Of a stretch of 64,000 nucleotides of DNA, positions 17,124 to 25,456 are shown piece by piece. Position numbers and translations under genes: made by a program. A model generated the notes under the pieces. That model was not told where the DNA came from, made no database searches, and worked only from the letters and a program-made list of their open reading frames with translations. The DNA comes from Roseiarcus sp037446355 (GTDB taxonomy: Bacteria > Pseudomonadota > Alphaproteobacteria > Rhizobiales > Beijerinckiaceae): NCBI GenBank assembly GCA_037446355.1, contig JBBIIT010000009.1:21415-85414 (forward strand), in the 5' to 3' direction. How positions within the stretch are numbered: position 1 is the first letter of the stretch; each line of letters begins with the position of its first letter.

Positions 17124-18482
17124 TCAGCCGCGAAGCGCCGCGTCGATCGAACGCGCCGCCTGTTTGCCGTCCTCGACCGCGCTCACGGTGAGGTCCAATC
17201 CGCCGGCGACGCAGTCGCCGCCCGCCCATACGCCGGCGAGCGAAGTGCGCCGCCCTGCGTCGACGACAATCTTGCCGTTTTGGAGCTTAGGCGCAGCGGC
17301 GCTGAAGGGCGCAGCGGCGCCGGTCTGGCCGATGGCGGTGAAAACGACGTCCGCCTCGATGCGGAACGCGTCGCCGACCGCGACCAGCGCGCCATTCTCC
17401 ATGCGCGTGCGCTCGAACAGCACGCCGGAGACCGCGCCGCCGTGCCCTTCGAGCGCGAGCGGACGCGCCCAGGCGCGAATCGTCACGCCGTTCGTCTGCG
17501 CGAGTTGGCGCTCGTAGGCGCTCGCTTTCATGTCCTCGAGGCCGCGCCGATAAGCGATAGTGACGATTTCGGCGCCGAGGCGCTTGGACTGCACGGCGGC
17601 GTCAACCGCGGTCATGCCGCCGCCGATCACGACGACACGGCGTCCGACGGCAAGTTTCGTCAGATCCTTGGCCTGCCGGAGTTCGGCGATATAGTCGACC
17701 GCGTCGACGACATTGGCGAGCTTGTCCTCGTCGGGCAGACCGAGCTTGTTGACCCCCGGCAGGCCAACGCTCAGGAACACGGCGTCGTATCGGGCGCGCA
17801 GGTCTTCCAAGCTGAAGTCGCGACCGAGCGCGACGCCGTGTCTGACCTCGATCCCGCCGATCGAAAGTACGAAGGCGACTTCGCGCGCCGCGAAATCCTC
17901 CGGCGTCTTGTAGGCGGCGATGCCGTATTCGTTGAGGCCGCCGGGCTTCTCGCGCCGCTCGAAAATGACAGGCGAATGTCCTGATACGGCGAGCGCATGG
18001 GCGCAGGCCAGCCCCGCCGGCCCCGCGCCGACGATGGCGACGCGTTTGCCCGTGGCGAGCTTGCGCGCGAAGGGCTGTTTGCCGGTCGCCATCTGCGCGT
18101 CGACCGCGTGGCGCTGCAACAGGCCGATGCGCACCGGCTTGCCCTCGGCCGCCTCGCGCACGCACGCTTCCTCGCAAAGCGTCTCGGTCGGGCAAACGCG
18201 CGCGCACATGCCGCCCAGGATGTTGGATTCGAGGATCGTCCGCGCGGCGCCAAGCGCGTTGTCGGCGGCGATCTCGCGAATGAACAGGGGAATGTCGATC
18301 GAGGTCGGGCAGGCCTTCTGGCAGGGCGCGTCGAAGCAGAAATAGCAGCGATCGGCTTCGACCCGCGCTTCGTGGCGCGAAAGCGCGGGATGCAAGTCAG
18401 CGAAATGGGACTTCAAGGTCGCGGCGTCGAGACGGCCCGGCTTGACGTCGGCGATTCCCTTGGGCTCGGAGACGATTCCCAT
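17124..18482 (-). CDS. preT: NAD-dependent dihydropyrimidine dehydrogenase, subunit PreT
   Basis: A 452-residue GltD-like FAD/NAD(P) subunit. The N-terminal iron-sulfur domain has CYFCFDAPCQKACPTSIDIP and CARVCPTETLCEEAC. The FAD-binding motif is VAIVGAGPAGLACAHAL and the second dinucleotide site is VVVIGGGMTAVDAAVQ. It passes electrons from NADH to PreA. The start is just downstream of a RutR-like palindrome (18521-18536), pointing to pyrimidine-responsive control. Confidence 0.94.
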   Translation of the reverse strand: MGIVSEPKGIADVKPGRLDAATLKSHFADLHPALSRHEARVEADRCYFCFDAPCQKACPTSIDIPLFIREIAADNALGAARTILESNILGGMCARVCPTETLCEEACVREAAEGKPVRIGLLQRHAVDAQMATGKQPFARKLATGKRVAIVGAGPAGLACAHALAVSGHSPVIFERREKPGGLNEYGIAAYKTPEDFAAREVAFVLSIGGIEVRHGVALGRDFSLEDLRARYDAVFLSVGLPGVNKLGLPDEDKLANVVDAVDYIAELRQAKDLTKLAVGRRVVVIGGGMTAVDAAVQSKRLGAEIVTIAYRRGLEDMKASAYERQLAQTNGVTIRAWARPLALEGHGGAVSGVLFERTRMENGALVAVGDAFRIEADVVFTAIGQTGAAAPFSAAAPKLQNGKIVVDAGRRTSLAGVWAGGDCVAGGLDLTVSAVEDGKQAARSIDAALRG

Positions 18483-18520
18483 GACGGCTCCCTTGCGTGA
18501 GGTCGCGCGCGACCGAAATC

Positions 18521-18536
18521 CTGACTATTTGGTCAA
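18521..18536 (-). promoter_or_regulatory. RutR-like operator upstream of preTA
   Basis: On the minus strand this reads TTGACCAAATAGTCAG. It matches 12 of the 14 defined positions of the RutR consensus TTGACCAnnTGGTCAA described in E. coli, and lies 39-54 bases upstream of the preT ATG. RutR is the TetR-type pyrimidine-utilisation regulator, so site and gene function agree. No rutR gene is in the window. Confidence 0.65.
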
Positions 18537-18701
18537 GATGCTCGCCCAGCTTTCTTCCGCTGTCAAGGGCGGAGGGCGTCCGGCGTTGCGCGAGCGAACC
18601 CGCGTCGCTAAGCTCGCGCTGCGGTTTTCGCCGCATCGGCCTCGATTCGCGGCGCATCTCGACTTCATTGAATTCATTTCGATCGACGCCTCGGAAAGGG
18701 A

Positions 18702-19976
18702 ATGATGCGCCGACCCGCGATTCACATCATCGGCGCTGGCTTTTCCGGACTCTCCACCGCGATTCATCTCAGTCTCGCCCGAAGCGGCGAAATCATCGTC
18801 CACGAACGTGGCGCGCTGGCGGGCGGCAAGCGTCGTTCGTTTCATGACGAAGCGCTAGGCGTGACGATCGACAGCGGCGCCCATCTGGCGCTCGCGAGTT
18901 GGGCCACGACGTTGCGGACTTTGGAGATCGTCGGCGCGCGCGACCAATGGCGCGAGGCGTCGGCGCTGGAGCTTGACTTCGCCGACATGGCGAGCGGCGA
19001 GCGTTGGAAGCTGCGCCCGAACGCCGGCCGCATTCCCTGGTGGACACGTTTCGCGGGACGCCGTGCGCCGCGCACGCTCGCCAAGGACTATCACGCCTTC
19101 AACAAGCTCCGCCGCGCCGGCGCGATGGCGACGATCGCCGATTTCGCGCCCGGCGCCGGCGCGGCGGCCGAGCGATTGTGGCGGCCATTCGCATTGGCCG
19201 CGCTCAATGTTGAGCCCGCGCGCGCTTCGGCTCGGCTCGCCGGGGCGATCTTGCGCGAAACGCTCGCGCATGGCGCCGGCGGCGCGCGGCCCCTGTATCC
19301 GGTTCACGATTTCTCGCGCGCATTCGTCGCGCCGGCGCTGAAATATCTCCGGCGCGCGGGAGTCGTCGTGCGATTCGAACGAAACCTGCGCGCGCTCGGC
19401 GTTTCGGGCGAGCGGGTGTATGCGCTCGAGTTCGAGCACGATCGCATCGAACTGGGCGGCGCCGACACGGTCGTGCTCGCGACGCCGCCGCAGGTCGCGG
19501 CCGAACTCAGTCCGGGGTTGACGACGCCGCGCGAATTCTCGGCGACATTGACCGCTCATTTCTCCGCCGCGCCGCCGCCGGACGCGCCGCGCGCGCTCAT
19601 CGTCGTCAATGGCCCGTTCCCGCAGATGTTTTGCTATCCCGACCGCATTTGCGTGGACGTGCGGGACGCCGGCGCTCTCCTGGATACGCCGCGCGAAAAG
19701 CTTGCCGAGGAGTATTGGCGCGCGGTGGCGGCGCTGACCGGCCTTTCCGATCAAATGCCGGCCTGGCGCATCGTCCGCCAGAAACGCGCGACTTTTGCGG
19801 CGACGCCGGCGCAAGACGCGCTGCGTCCGCCTTGCGCAACCACGCAGCGCAATCTCTTCCTCGCCGGCGCTTATGTGCAAAACGGTCTGCCCGAGAACCT
19901 GGAAAGCACGCTGCGTTCTGGCGAGACCGCGGCGCGGCGCGTGGTCGAGAGCCTCTCGGCTACGGATTTTGTTTGA
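18702..19976 (+). CDS. hpnE: HpnE-like FAD-dependent hydroxysqualene dehydroxylase
   Basis: A 424-residue FAD-dependent amine oxidase/phytoene desaturase-fold protein. The N terminus has the dinucleotide motif IHIIGAGFSGLSTAIHLS followed by GGKRRSFHDEALGVTIDSGAHLAL. The C terminus has the FAD-proximal NLFLAGAYVQNGLPENLESTLRSGETAARRV, the HpnE pattern. HpnE reduces hydroxysqualene to squalene in hopanoid synthesis after HpnD and HpnC. Those partners are not adjacent here, which is unusual, so a related squalene or carotenoid oxidoreductase is the main alternative. Two ATGs (18702, 18705) are possible, behind GGAAAGGG. Confidence 0.78.
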   Translation: MMRRPAIHIIGAGFSGLSTAIHLSLARSGEIIVHERGALAGGKRRSFHDEALGVTIDSGAHLALASWATTLRTLEIVGARDQWREASALELDFADMASGERWKLRPNAGRIPWWTRFAGRRAPRTLAKDYHAFNKLRRAGAMATIADFAPGAGAAAERLWRPFALAALNVEPARASARLAGAILRETLAHGAGGARPLYPVHDFSRAFVAPALKYLRRAGVVVRFERNLRALGVSGERVYALEFEHDRIELGGADTVVLATPPQVAAELSPGLTTPREFSATLTAHFSAAPPPDAPRALIVVNGPFPQMFCYPDRICVDVRDAGALLDTPREKLAEEYWRAVAALTGLSDQMPAWRIVRQKRATFAATPAQDALRPPCATTQRNLFLAGAYVQNGLPENLESTLRSGETAARRVVESLSATDFV

Positions 19977-20988
19977 GCGCGGCGGCGAGCCGCTCCCAGG
20001 CCAATTCGTCGGGCGGCAAACCGAAACGCAGGCGGTCGGGAGCATCGGCGAAAGGGCGGGCGAGCAGGCCCGCACGCAGCAGGCTGCGAAAGCGGGAGCG
20101 CGCTTGGTCGCGGCGCGCCAGGCGAAACAAACACGCTCCACCGATCAAGTTCCATCCCGCCCCAATCAGCAGCGCGTCGAGCCGGGTCGCGTCGCGCCGC
20201 AATCGCGAGGCTGTCTGCGCGAGCCAATCGTCGTCGCGAAGCGCGCGAGCGCCGATCTCCAGCGCCGGTCCGCCAACGCTCCAAGGGCCGAGCGCGGCGC
20301 GCAGCCGCCGGGCGAGATCGCGCGGCGCCAGCGCGAAGCCGAGCCGAAGCCCCGCGAGGCCATAGGTCTTGCCGAAGGAGCGCAGCGCAAGCGCACCGCT
20401 TTCGGGAAGGTCGGACGCGAGGCTCTGAGCGGCGCCGTCGAAATCGGCGAACGCTTCGTCGACGATCAACCAGCCGCCGCGCGCCGCCATCGCCTTGGCG
20501 AGTTCGCGAAGGCGGCTCGCGGCGAGGATGCGCCCGTCGGGATTGTTGGGATTGACGACCACCGCGACATCGTAGTCCGCGAGCCGCTCCAGGCGGTCAA
20601 CGTTTTCGACCGCGGCGCCCGCTGCGCTCCAGGCGCGCGCATGACCGCTGTAAGTTGGCGCGAGAACGCCGACGCGCCGCGCTGGGATGAGCCGGGCCAG
20701 CGCCTGGATGATGGCTTGCGAGCCGGGACCGGCGACGAGTTCGCCCGAGCGCGCGCCATAGCGCCGGGCGGCGGTGGATTCGAGTTCGGCCTGCGTCTCG
20801 GCGTCGGGCAAGCGCGCCCAGGCTTCGGGCGAAATCGCGCCGATGGGGTAGGGGTGCGGATTGATTCCGGTGGAAAGGTCGATCCACGGCGCGGGCGCAT
20901 CGGGGAATAGCCGTCGCGCTATGGACAAGGCGCCGCCGTGATAGGCAAAGATTTCAAGTGCCGCCTCGGAGGGCGCCGTCGCCGTCAT
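19960..20988 (-). CDS. cobC: Threonine-phosphate decarboxylase (PLP)
   Basis: A 342-residue fold-type I aminotransferase-like decarboxylase. Motifs are the N-terminal YHGGALSIARRLFPDAPAPW and DLSTGINPHPYP, the PNNPDGRI loop and the PLP-lysine region RSFGKTYGLAGLRLGFAL. It makes (R)-1-amino-2-propanol phosphate for the nucleotide loop of cobalamin. Its start codon overlaps that of cbiB on the opposite strand (TCATGA at 20985-20990), leaving no intergenic space. Its 3' end overlaps hpnE by 17 bases. Confidence 0.93.
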   Translation of the reverse strand: MTATAPSEAALEIFAYHGGALSIARRLFPDAPAPWIDLSTGINPHPYPIGAISPEAWARLPDAETQAELESTAARRYGARSGELVAGPGSQAIIQALARLIPARRVGVLAPTYSGHARAWSAAGAAVENVDRLERLADYDVAVVVNPNNPDGRILAASRLRELAKAMAARGGWLIVDEAFADFDGAAQSLASDLPESGALALRSFGKTYGLAGLRLGFALAPRDLARRLRAALGPWSVGGPALEIGARALRDDDWLAQTASRLRRDATRLDALLIGAGWNLIGGACLFRLARRDQARSRFRSLLRAGLLARPFADAPDRLRFGLPPDELAWERLAAALKQNP

Positions 20989-21964
20989 GACTTTCGCATT
21001 TTCCCTTGGCCTCGCCCTTGCCGCCGCGATTCTCGACGTCAGCGTCGGCTATCCCCCCGCTCTCTATCGCGCCATCGGCCATCCCGTCACCTGGATCGGC
21101 GCCTGGATCGCTTGGCTCGAACGGACTCTCAACCGCCCCGAGCTTGAGTTCCCCGCCCGGCGCGTCGCGGGCGTCGTGGCGCTCGCCGCATTGATCGCGC
21201 CGGTGGTCCTCGTTACTCAGGGACTCGCGCAATGGGCGCCGCAGGGGCCGCTCGGCTTTGCGCTGCTGGCCATTCTAGCCGCCAGCCTGCCCGCGCAGCA
21301 GAGTCTCGACGCTCACGTGCGCGCGGTCGCGCTCGCTTTGGAGCGGGGCGGTCTCGCGGCGGGGCGTGAGGCGGTCTCGCGCATCGTCGGCCGCAATCCG
21401 CAATCGTTGGACGAAGCGGGCGTCGCGCGCGCGGCGCTGGAAAGCCTGGCCGAGAATTTTTCGGACGGCGTCGTCGCGCCCTTGTTCTGGATTGCGCTCG
21501 GCGGCCTGGCCGGCGGCGCGCTCTACAAAGCGATCAACACCGCCGACAGCATGATCGGCCACAAGAACGAACGCTACCTAGCTTTTGGTTGGGCGGCGGC
21601 GCGGCTCGACGATCTCGTCAATCTTCCGGCCTCGCGTCTTGCCGCGCTATGGTTGATCGCGGCGGCCTATACGATGCGCGGCGCCTCATCGGCCGGCGCC
21701 CGGCGCGCGATGCGGCGCGACGCCGAAAAGCATCGCTCGCCCAACGCCGGCTGGCCAGAGGCGGCGATGGCGGGCGCGCTCGGGCTGCGCCTCGCCGGCC
21801 CGCGGGTCTATGACGACGAGCGCGTCGAGGACGCCTATATGGGCGATGGGCGCGCCGCGGCCAACGCCGCCGACATCCGCCGCGGCCTCGCGCTTTACCG
21901 CCGCGCGGCGGCGATCGAGATCGTCGCCCTCGCCGCGCTCGCCCTCATCGCGCTAGTCGCATGA
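20987..21964 (+). CDS. cbiB: Adenosylcobinamide-phosphate synthase
   Basis: A 325-residue integral membrane protein of the CbiB/CobD family: GYPPALYRAIGHPVTWIGAWI at the start, the hallmark FSDGVVAPLFWIALGGLAGG and AINTADSMIGHKNERYLAFGWAAARLDD. It attaches aminopropanol phosphate, the CobC product, to adenosylcobyric acid. ATG 20987 matches the family's N terminus but has no room for a non-coding leader because cobC starts there in the other direction. The 3' end overlaps cobQ by 20 bases. Confidence 0.94.
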   Translation: MTFAFSLGLALAAAILDVSVGYPPALYRAIGHPVTWIGAWIAWLERTLNRPELEFPARRVAGVVALAALIAPVVLVTQGLAQWAPQGPLGFALLAILAASLPAQQSLDAHVRAVALALERGGLAAGREAVSRIVGRNPQSLDEAGVARAALESLAENFSDGVVAPLFWIALGGLAGGALYKAINTADSMIGHKNERYLAFGWAAARLDDLVNLPASRLAALWLIAAAYTMRGASSAGARRAMRRDAEKHRSPNAGWPEAAMAGALGLRLAGPRVYDDERVEDAYMGDGRAAANAADIRRGLALYRRAAAIEIVALAALALIALVA

Positions 21965-23402
21965 GCGCGTCGAGATCGATGCAGCTCGAAAGGTGCGCCG
22001 CGAGCTCGTCGAGCGTGCGTTCGATCGTTGGCTCGTAGGCGAGATTCGAATGCGCGCCGAGCGCGGAGAACCAGGCCGCGCGCTGCGCGTCGTCGGCGAA
22101 CAGGCCGTGCGCGTAGCAGCCCAAGATGCGCCCATCGGCGGAGATTGCGCCGTCTCGCCGTCCGTCGGGAAAGCTCAACATCGCTCGCTCGAGGTCCGGT
22201 CCGCTCGTGCGGCCGATGTGCATCTCGTAGCCGCGAAACGGTGCGCCGTTAGCGAGGCAAGTTCCTTCGACCGCGACTAGCGATTTGTCGCCCGACATCG
22301 TCGTCTCGACATCGAGAAGGCCGAGCCCGTCGATCTCGCCCGGCGGCCCCTCGACGCCTTCCGGATCGGCGATGCGACGTCCCAACATCTGATAACCGCC
22401 GCATATGCCTAGAACGCGCCCGCCGCGCCGGACATGCGCGAAAAGGTCGATGTCCCAGCCTTGCGATCTAAGGAAGGCGAGGTCCGGTATCGTCGCTTTG
22501 CTGCCGGGCAAGATGACAAGGTCGCAGACGGGCAGCGGCTCGCCCGGTGAGACCATGACGAGATTGACGCCGGGCTCCAGTCGCAGGGGGTCGAAATCGT
22601 CGAAATTGGCGATGCGCGCCAGCCTCGGCACGGCGATGGTCACGCCCGCGCCGCGCGGCGCCTCGGCGGCGTCGAGCGCCATCGCGTCCTCGGCGGGAAG
22701 GCGACGGGCCGCGGCGAAGAAGGGGACGAGACCCAGCGCGGGCCAACCGCTGAGGCGCTCGATAATCTGCAGCCCGTCGGCGAATAGGTTCGCGTCGCCG
22801 CGAAACTTGTTGACGAGAAAGCCGACCACCATCGCTGCGTCGTCGGGGGCGAGCACGGCTTTGGCGCCGACGATCTGGGCGATGACGCCTCCGCGATCGA
22901 TGTCGCCGACGATGACGACCGGCGCGTCCGCCGCGCGCGAGAAGCCCATATTGGCGATGTCGCCGGCGCGAAGGTTGATCTCGGAGGCGCTGCCCGCGCC
23001 CTCGATCAGCACCAGATCGGCTTCAGCTTTCACGCGTGCATAACTCTCGAGCACGCTCGCCATCAATTGCGGCTTCATCGCCTGATAGTCGCGCGCCTTG
23101 GCGCTGCCGATCGCACGCCCCTGCACGACGACTTGCGAGCCGATCTCGCTCTGCGGCTTCAGCAAGACGGGATTCATGTCGAGGCTTGGCGCGATGCGGG
23201 CGGCGCGCGCCTGTAAAGCTTGGGCGCGGCCGATCTCGCCGCCATCGGCTGTCACCATGGCGTTATTGGACATGTTCTGCGGCTTGAATGGCCTGACGAT
23301 CAGGCCGCGATCGGCGTAGGCGCGGCAGAGGCCGGCGACGATCAGAGATTTGCCGACGTCCGAGCCCGCGCCCTGAAACATCAACGCGCGCGCCGGGCTC
23401 AA
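21945..23402 (-). CDS. cobQ: Cobyric acid synthase
   Basis: A 485-residue ATP-dependent amidotransferase. The N-terminal BioD-like ATPase has the P-loop FQGAGSDVGKSLIVAGL and FKPQNMSNNAMVT. The C-terminal class I glutamine amidotransferase has the nucleophile in GICGGYQMLGRRI. It amidates the b, d, e and g side chains of adenosyl-cobyrinate diamide. Its ATG overlaps the cobO stop, so CobO and CobQ, consecutive steps, are translationally coupled. Confidence 0.96.
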   Translation of the reverse strand: MSPARALMFQGAGSDVGKSLIVAGLCRAYADRGLIVRPFKPQNMSNNAMVTADGGEIGRAQALQARAARIAPSLDMNPVLLKPQSEIGSQVVVQGRAIGSAKARDYQAMKPQLMASVLESYARVKAEADLVLIEGAGSASEINLRAGDIANMGFSRAADAPVVIVGDIDRGGVIAQIVGAKAVLAPDDAAMVVGFLVNKFRGDANLFADGLQIIERLSGWPALGLVPFFAAARRLPAEDAMALDAAEAPRGAGVTIAVPRLARIANFDDFDPLRLEPGVNLVMVSPGEPLPVCDLVILPGSKATIPDLAFLRSQGWDIDLFAHVRRGGRVLGICGGYQMLGRRIADPEGVEGPPGEIDGLGLLDVETTMSGDKSLVAVEGTCLANGAPFRGYEMHIGRTSGPDLERAMLSFPDGRRDGAISADGRILGCYAHGLFADDAQRAAWFSALGAHSNLAYEPTIERTLDELAAHLSSCIDLDALMRLAR

Positions 23403-24004
23403 AACTCGATGCCTTCCTGCGCCTTCACGCCCGCCGCGAAATGATGTTTGACGAGCGTCATCTCGGTCACGAGATCGGCGGCTTCGATCAGCTCCGGCCG
23501 GGCGTTGCGGCCGGTGACGACGACATGCAAATCTTCGCGCCGCGCCCGTAGCGTCGCGAGGATTTCGGCCAGCGGCAAATAGTCATAACGAAGCGCGATG
23601 TTGAGTTCGTCGAGCACCAACAACCGGATCGAGGGCTCCGCCATCATGCGGGCCGCCTCGTCCCAAGCGGCTTTCGCGGCGGCGACGTCGCGCGCGCGAT
23701 CCTGTGTCTCCCAGGTGAAGCCTTCGCCCATGGTCCGCCAAACCATTTGATCGCCGAAGCTTTCGAAAGCGTCGCGCTCGCCGGTACGCCAGGCGCCCTT
23801 GATGAACTGCACAACCCCGACCCGCCAGCCGCGTCCGAGCGCGCGCAGGGCGAGGCCGAAGGCGGCGGTCGATTTTCCCTTGCCGGGGCCGGTATGGACG
23901 ATCAACAGTCCCTTGGAAGCCACGTTCTTGCCGGCGACCTCCGCGTCCTGCACGGCCTTGCGCTTGATCATCTTGGTTTTGTGGCGTTCGGCGTCGTCGG
24001 TCAT
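23399..24004 (-). CDS. cobO: Cob(I)yrinic acid a,c-diamide adenosyltransferase
   Basis: A 201-residue BtuR/CobA-type ATP:corrinoid adenosyltransferase with P-loop HTGPGKGKSTAAFGLALRALG, VGVVQFIKGAW, LLVLDELNIALRYDYL and VVVTGRNA. The ATG at 24004 gives the usual family length; the longer open frame upstream is not conserved. It adds the 5'-deoxyadenosyl ligand. It is first gene of the leftward cobO-cobQ pair. Confidence 0.95.
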   Translation of the reverse strand: MTDDAERHKTKMIKRKAVQDAEVAGKNVASKGLLIVHTGPGKGKSTAAFGLALRALGRGWRVGVVQFIKGAWRTGERDAFESFGDQMVWRTMGEGFTWETQDRARDVAAAKAAWDEAARMMAEPSIRLLVLDELNIALRYDYLPLAEILATLRARREDLHVVVTGRNARPELIEAADLVTEMTLVKHHFAAGVKAQEGIEF

Positions 24005-24209
24005 GTCGGCTCCCGGCGCGAGGGCTAGCAGGTTTGGCCGTGCGCGGGGAGGGGGCGCCGTCGGCGCGCCGCGAAGAATAATGCGGGAGGCGCGCCGAAA
24101 ATAATGCGCGCCGCTCGCGCCCTTTGCTGTAACGGCCGCCCATCCCGCCGCGACAGATCCGTCAGCGACGCCGCTCATCGAGAGACGGCGCGCAGAATGG
24201 AGAACGCTC

Positions 24210-24482
24210 ATGAACCGCACGACCCTGGGTTTCGTCCTTGCCGGCTCGATCGCCGGCGCGCTCGCCGCCGCCACGCTCCCGGCTTCCGCCGCGCCGCCCG
24301 AGGGCCAGGAGGCCTGCTATGGCGTCGCCCTCAAGGGCCACAATAATTGCGCGGCGCCAGGCCACAATTGCGCGGGCATGGCGATGAAGAGCTACAGCGC
24401 GACCGATTTCAAGTTCGTGCCCGTCGGCACCTGCGTGAAGATGCATCCGCATGGCCACAAGGGTTCGCTGACGCCGGCCTGA
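24210..24482 (+). CDS. BufA1-like (DUF2282) secreted bufferin-type metallophore precursor
   Basis: A 90-residue precursor with a signal peptide (cleavage near PASAA, residue 28) and four Cys at 36, 47, 54 and 75 in the DUF2282 pattern (ACYGVALKGHNNCAAP, HNCAGMAMK, VPVGTCVKM). His residues flank the Cys and the tail (HPHGHKG). DUF2282/BufA1 peptides are periplasmic RiPPs whose Cys are modified by a DUF692 MNIO enzyme (BufB) with a DUF2063 partner (BufC), and bind copper. Neither partner is present in this window, so the gene is an orphan here. The ribosome site GGAG lies 8-9 bases upstream. It is convergent with a CopD-like membrane gene. Confidence 0.8.
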   Translation: MNRTTLGFVLAGSIAGALAAATLPASAAPPEGQEACYGVALKGHNNCAAPGHNCAGMAMKSYSATDFKFVPVGTCVKMHPHGHKGSLTPA

Positions 24483-24483
24483 T

Positions 24484-24954
24484 CTAGAACAGGCTCTCGC
24501 CCTGCGAGCCCGCCACCGCGCCCGCCGCCGTCAACGCGGCGAGCGCGAGCAGCAGCATGTGCAGGCGCCCGATACGCCGCAGCGCCGCGTCGGGATCGGC
24601 GGCGGCTAGGCTTTCGATTTTGTGGTGCAGCAACGGTTCGGCGACGAAGACCATCAGCATGAATACCGTCCAGATCGCCAGCATCGCCTGCGCCCACCAG
24701 ATACGGGGATCGACGAACCACGACCAGATGTTGAGACGGTAGGCCAGCCAGAGTCCCGAGGCGCCCGCTAGCGGGATCGAGAAGCGCACCTGCGCCGCAA
24801 AGCGCCGCTCGACCGCTTCGAACAGGGCAAATCCATCGGCCCCGCCGCGAGCCAACGCCATCGGCAGGGCGATCAACGTCACGAACGAAACGCCGCCGAT
24901 CCAGTGAACGACGGACAGAACGTGCAGCGCGCGGGCGATGGCGAGATCTTGCAT
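24484..24954 (-). CDS. Four-helix membrane protein, CopD-like
   Basis: A 156-residue protein with four hydrophobic segments and conserved-looking His in the first (RALHVLSVVHWIGGVSF), reminiscent of the CopD/YcnJ copper-import superfamily and its small relatives. It follows the NsrR-like gene by 6 bases on the same strand, so it is probably co-transcribed, and ends one base from the bufferin-like gene. A role in copper or haem/NO-related membrane chemistry is inferred from context only. Confidence 0.65.
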   Translation of the reverse strand: MQDLAIARALHVLSVVHWIGGVSFVTLIALPMALARGGADGFALFEAVERRFAAQVRFSIPLAGASGLWLAYRLNIWSWFVDPRIWWAQAMLAIWTVFMLMVFVAEPLLHHKIESLAAADPDAALRRIGRLHMLLLALAALTAAGAVAGSQGESLF

Positions 24955-24960
24955 GGGGTT

Positions 24961-25377
24961 CTACTTTCCTGGCGGCGCGGGATAGGCGAATTCGGCAAGC
25001 GTCGAGGCGTCGAGTTCGCGAAAGAAGGCCTCTCTAGCCGCCGCGAGCTTCGACCTTATCCGGCACTTCGGCGTCAGCGCGCAGGCGCCGCCGTCGGCGC
25101 GGAAACATTCGACCAACGCCTGCCGCGATTCGAGTGCGCGGACGACGTCTCCGATGCCGATCGACACGGCCGGCCGCGCGAGCCGGAAGCCACCGCCCGC
25201 GCCGCGCTGGGTGACGACGAAGCCGTGAGCGGCAAGATCGCGCACGACCTTGGTCAAATGGTTGCGCGATATCGAGAATTCCGAAGAGATTTCCTCGGCC
25301 GTGAAGGAGCGCTCGGGGTCGTGGGCGAGCCGCATCAACGCGCGGAGGGCGAAGTCGGTGAAAGCGGTGAGGCGCAT
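24961..25377 (-). CDS. nsrR: NsrR-like Rrf2-family [2Fe-2S] nitric oxide-sensing regulator
   Basis: A 138-residue Rrf2 protein: MRLTAFTDFALRALMRLA, HTH FSISRNHLTKVVRDLAAHGFV, and the wing RGAGGGFRLARP. The cluster ligands follow as ECFRADGGACALTPKC (C-x7-C-x5-C), the NsrR arrangement, rather than the IscR pattern. ATG 25377 is preferred over a TTG at 25386. It is divergent from a truncated haemoglobin gene with palindromes between them, supporting NO-responsive control. Confidence 0.85.
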   Translation of the reverse strand: MRLTAFTDFALRALMRLAHDPERSFTAEEISSEFSISRNHLTKVVRDLAAHGFVVTQRGAGGGFRLARPAVSIGIGDVVRALESRQALVECFRADGGACALTPKCRIRSKLAAAREAFFRELDASTLAEFAYPAPPGK

Positions 25378-25382
25378 CGGAT

Positions 25383-25398
25383 TCAAATCGGTATTTGA
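25383..25398. promoter_or_regulatory. Perfect 16-base palindrome upstream of nsrR
   Basis: TCAAAT-CGGT-ATTTGA, a 6-bp inverted repeat immediately before the nsrR start codon. It may be an autoregulatory site for the Rrf2 protein. Confidence 0.5.
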
Positions 25399-25420
25399 TA
25401 TGCGAATTATGTCCTGCTAA

Positions 25421-25441
25421 ATAGGCATTGTAAATACCTAT
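25421..25441. promoter_or_regulatory. NsrR-type operator in front of the globin gene
   Basis: Half-sites ATAGGCATT and AATACCTAT are separated by 3 bases, one mismatch from perfect dyad symmetry, ending 15 bases before the globin ATG. The size and the AT-rich arms fit Rrf2/NsrR operators. Identification is by eye. Confidence 0.6.
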
Positions 25442-25456
25442 TATGGACGACCAGAA

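Noticed and set aside
24070..24115. Repeated AATAATGCG units before the bufferin-like gene
   Set aside because: Only two short copies, not symmetrical, in a GC-rich leader; no convincing regulatory structure.
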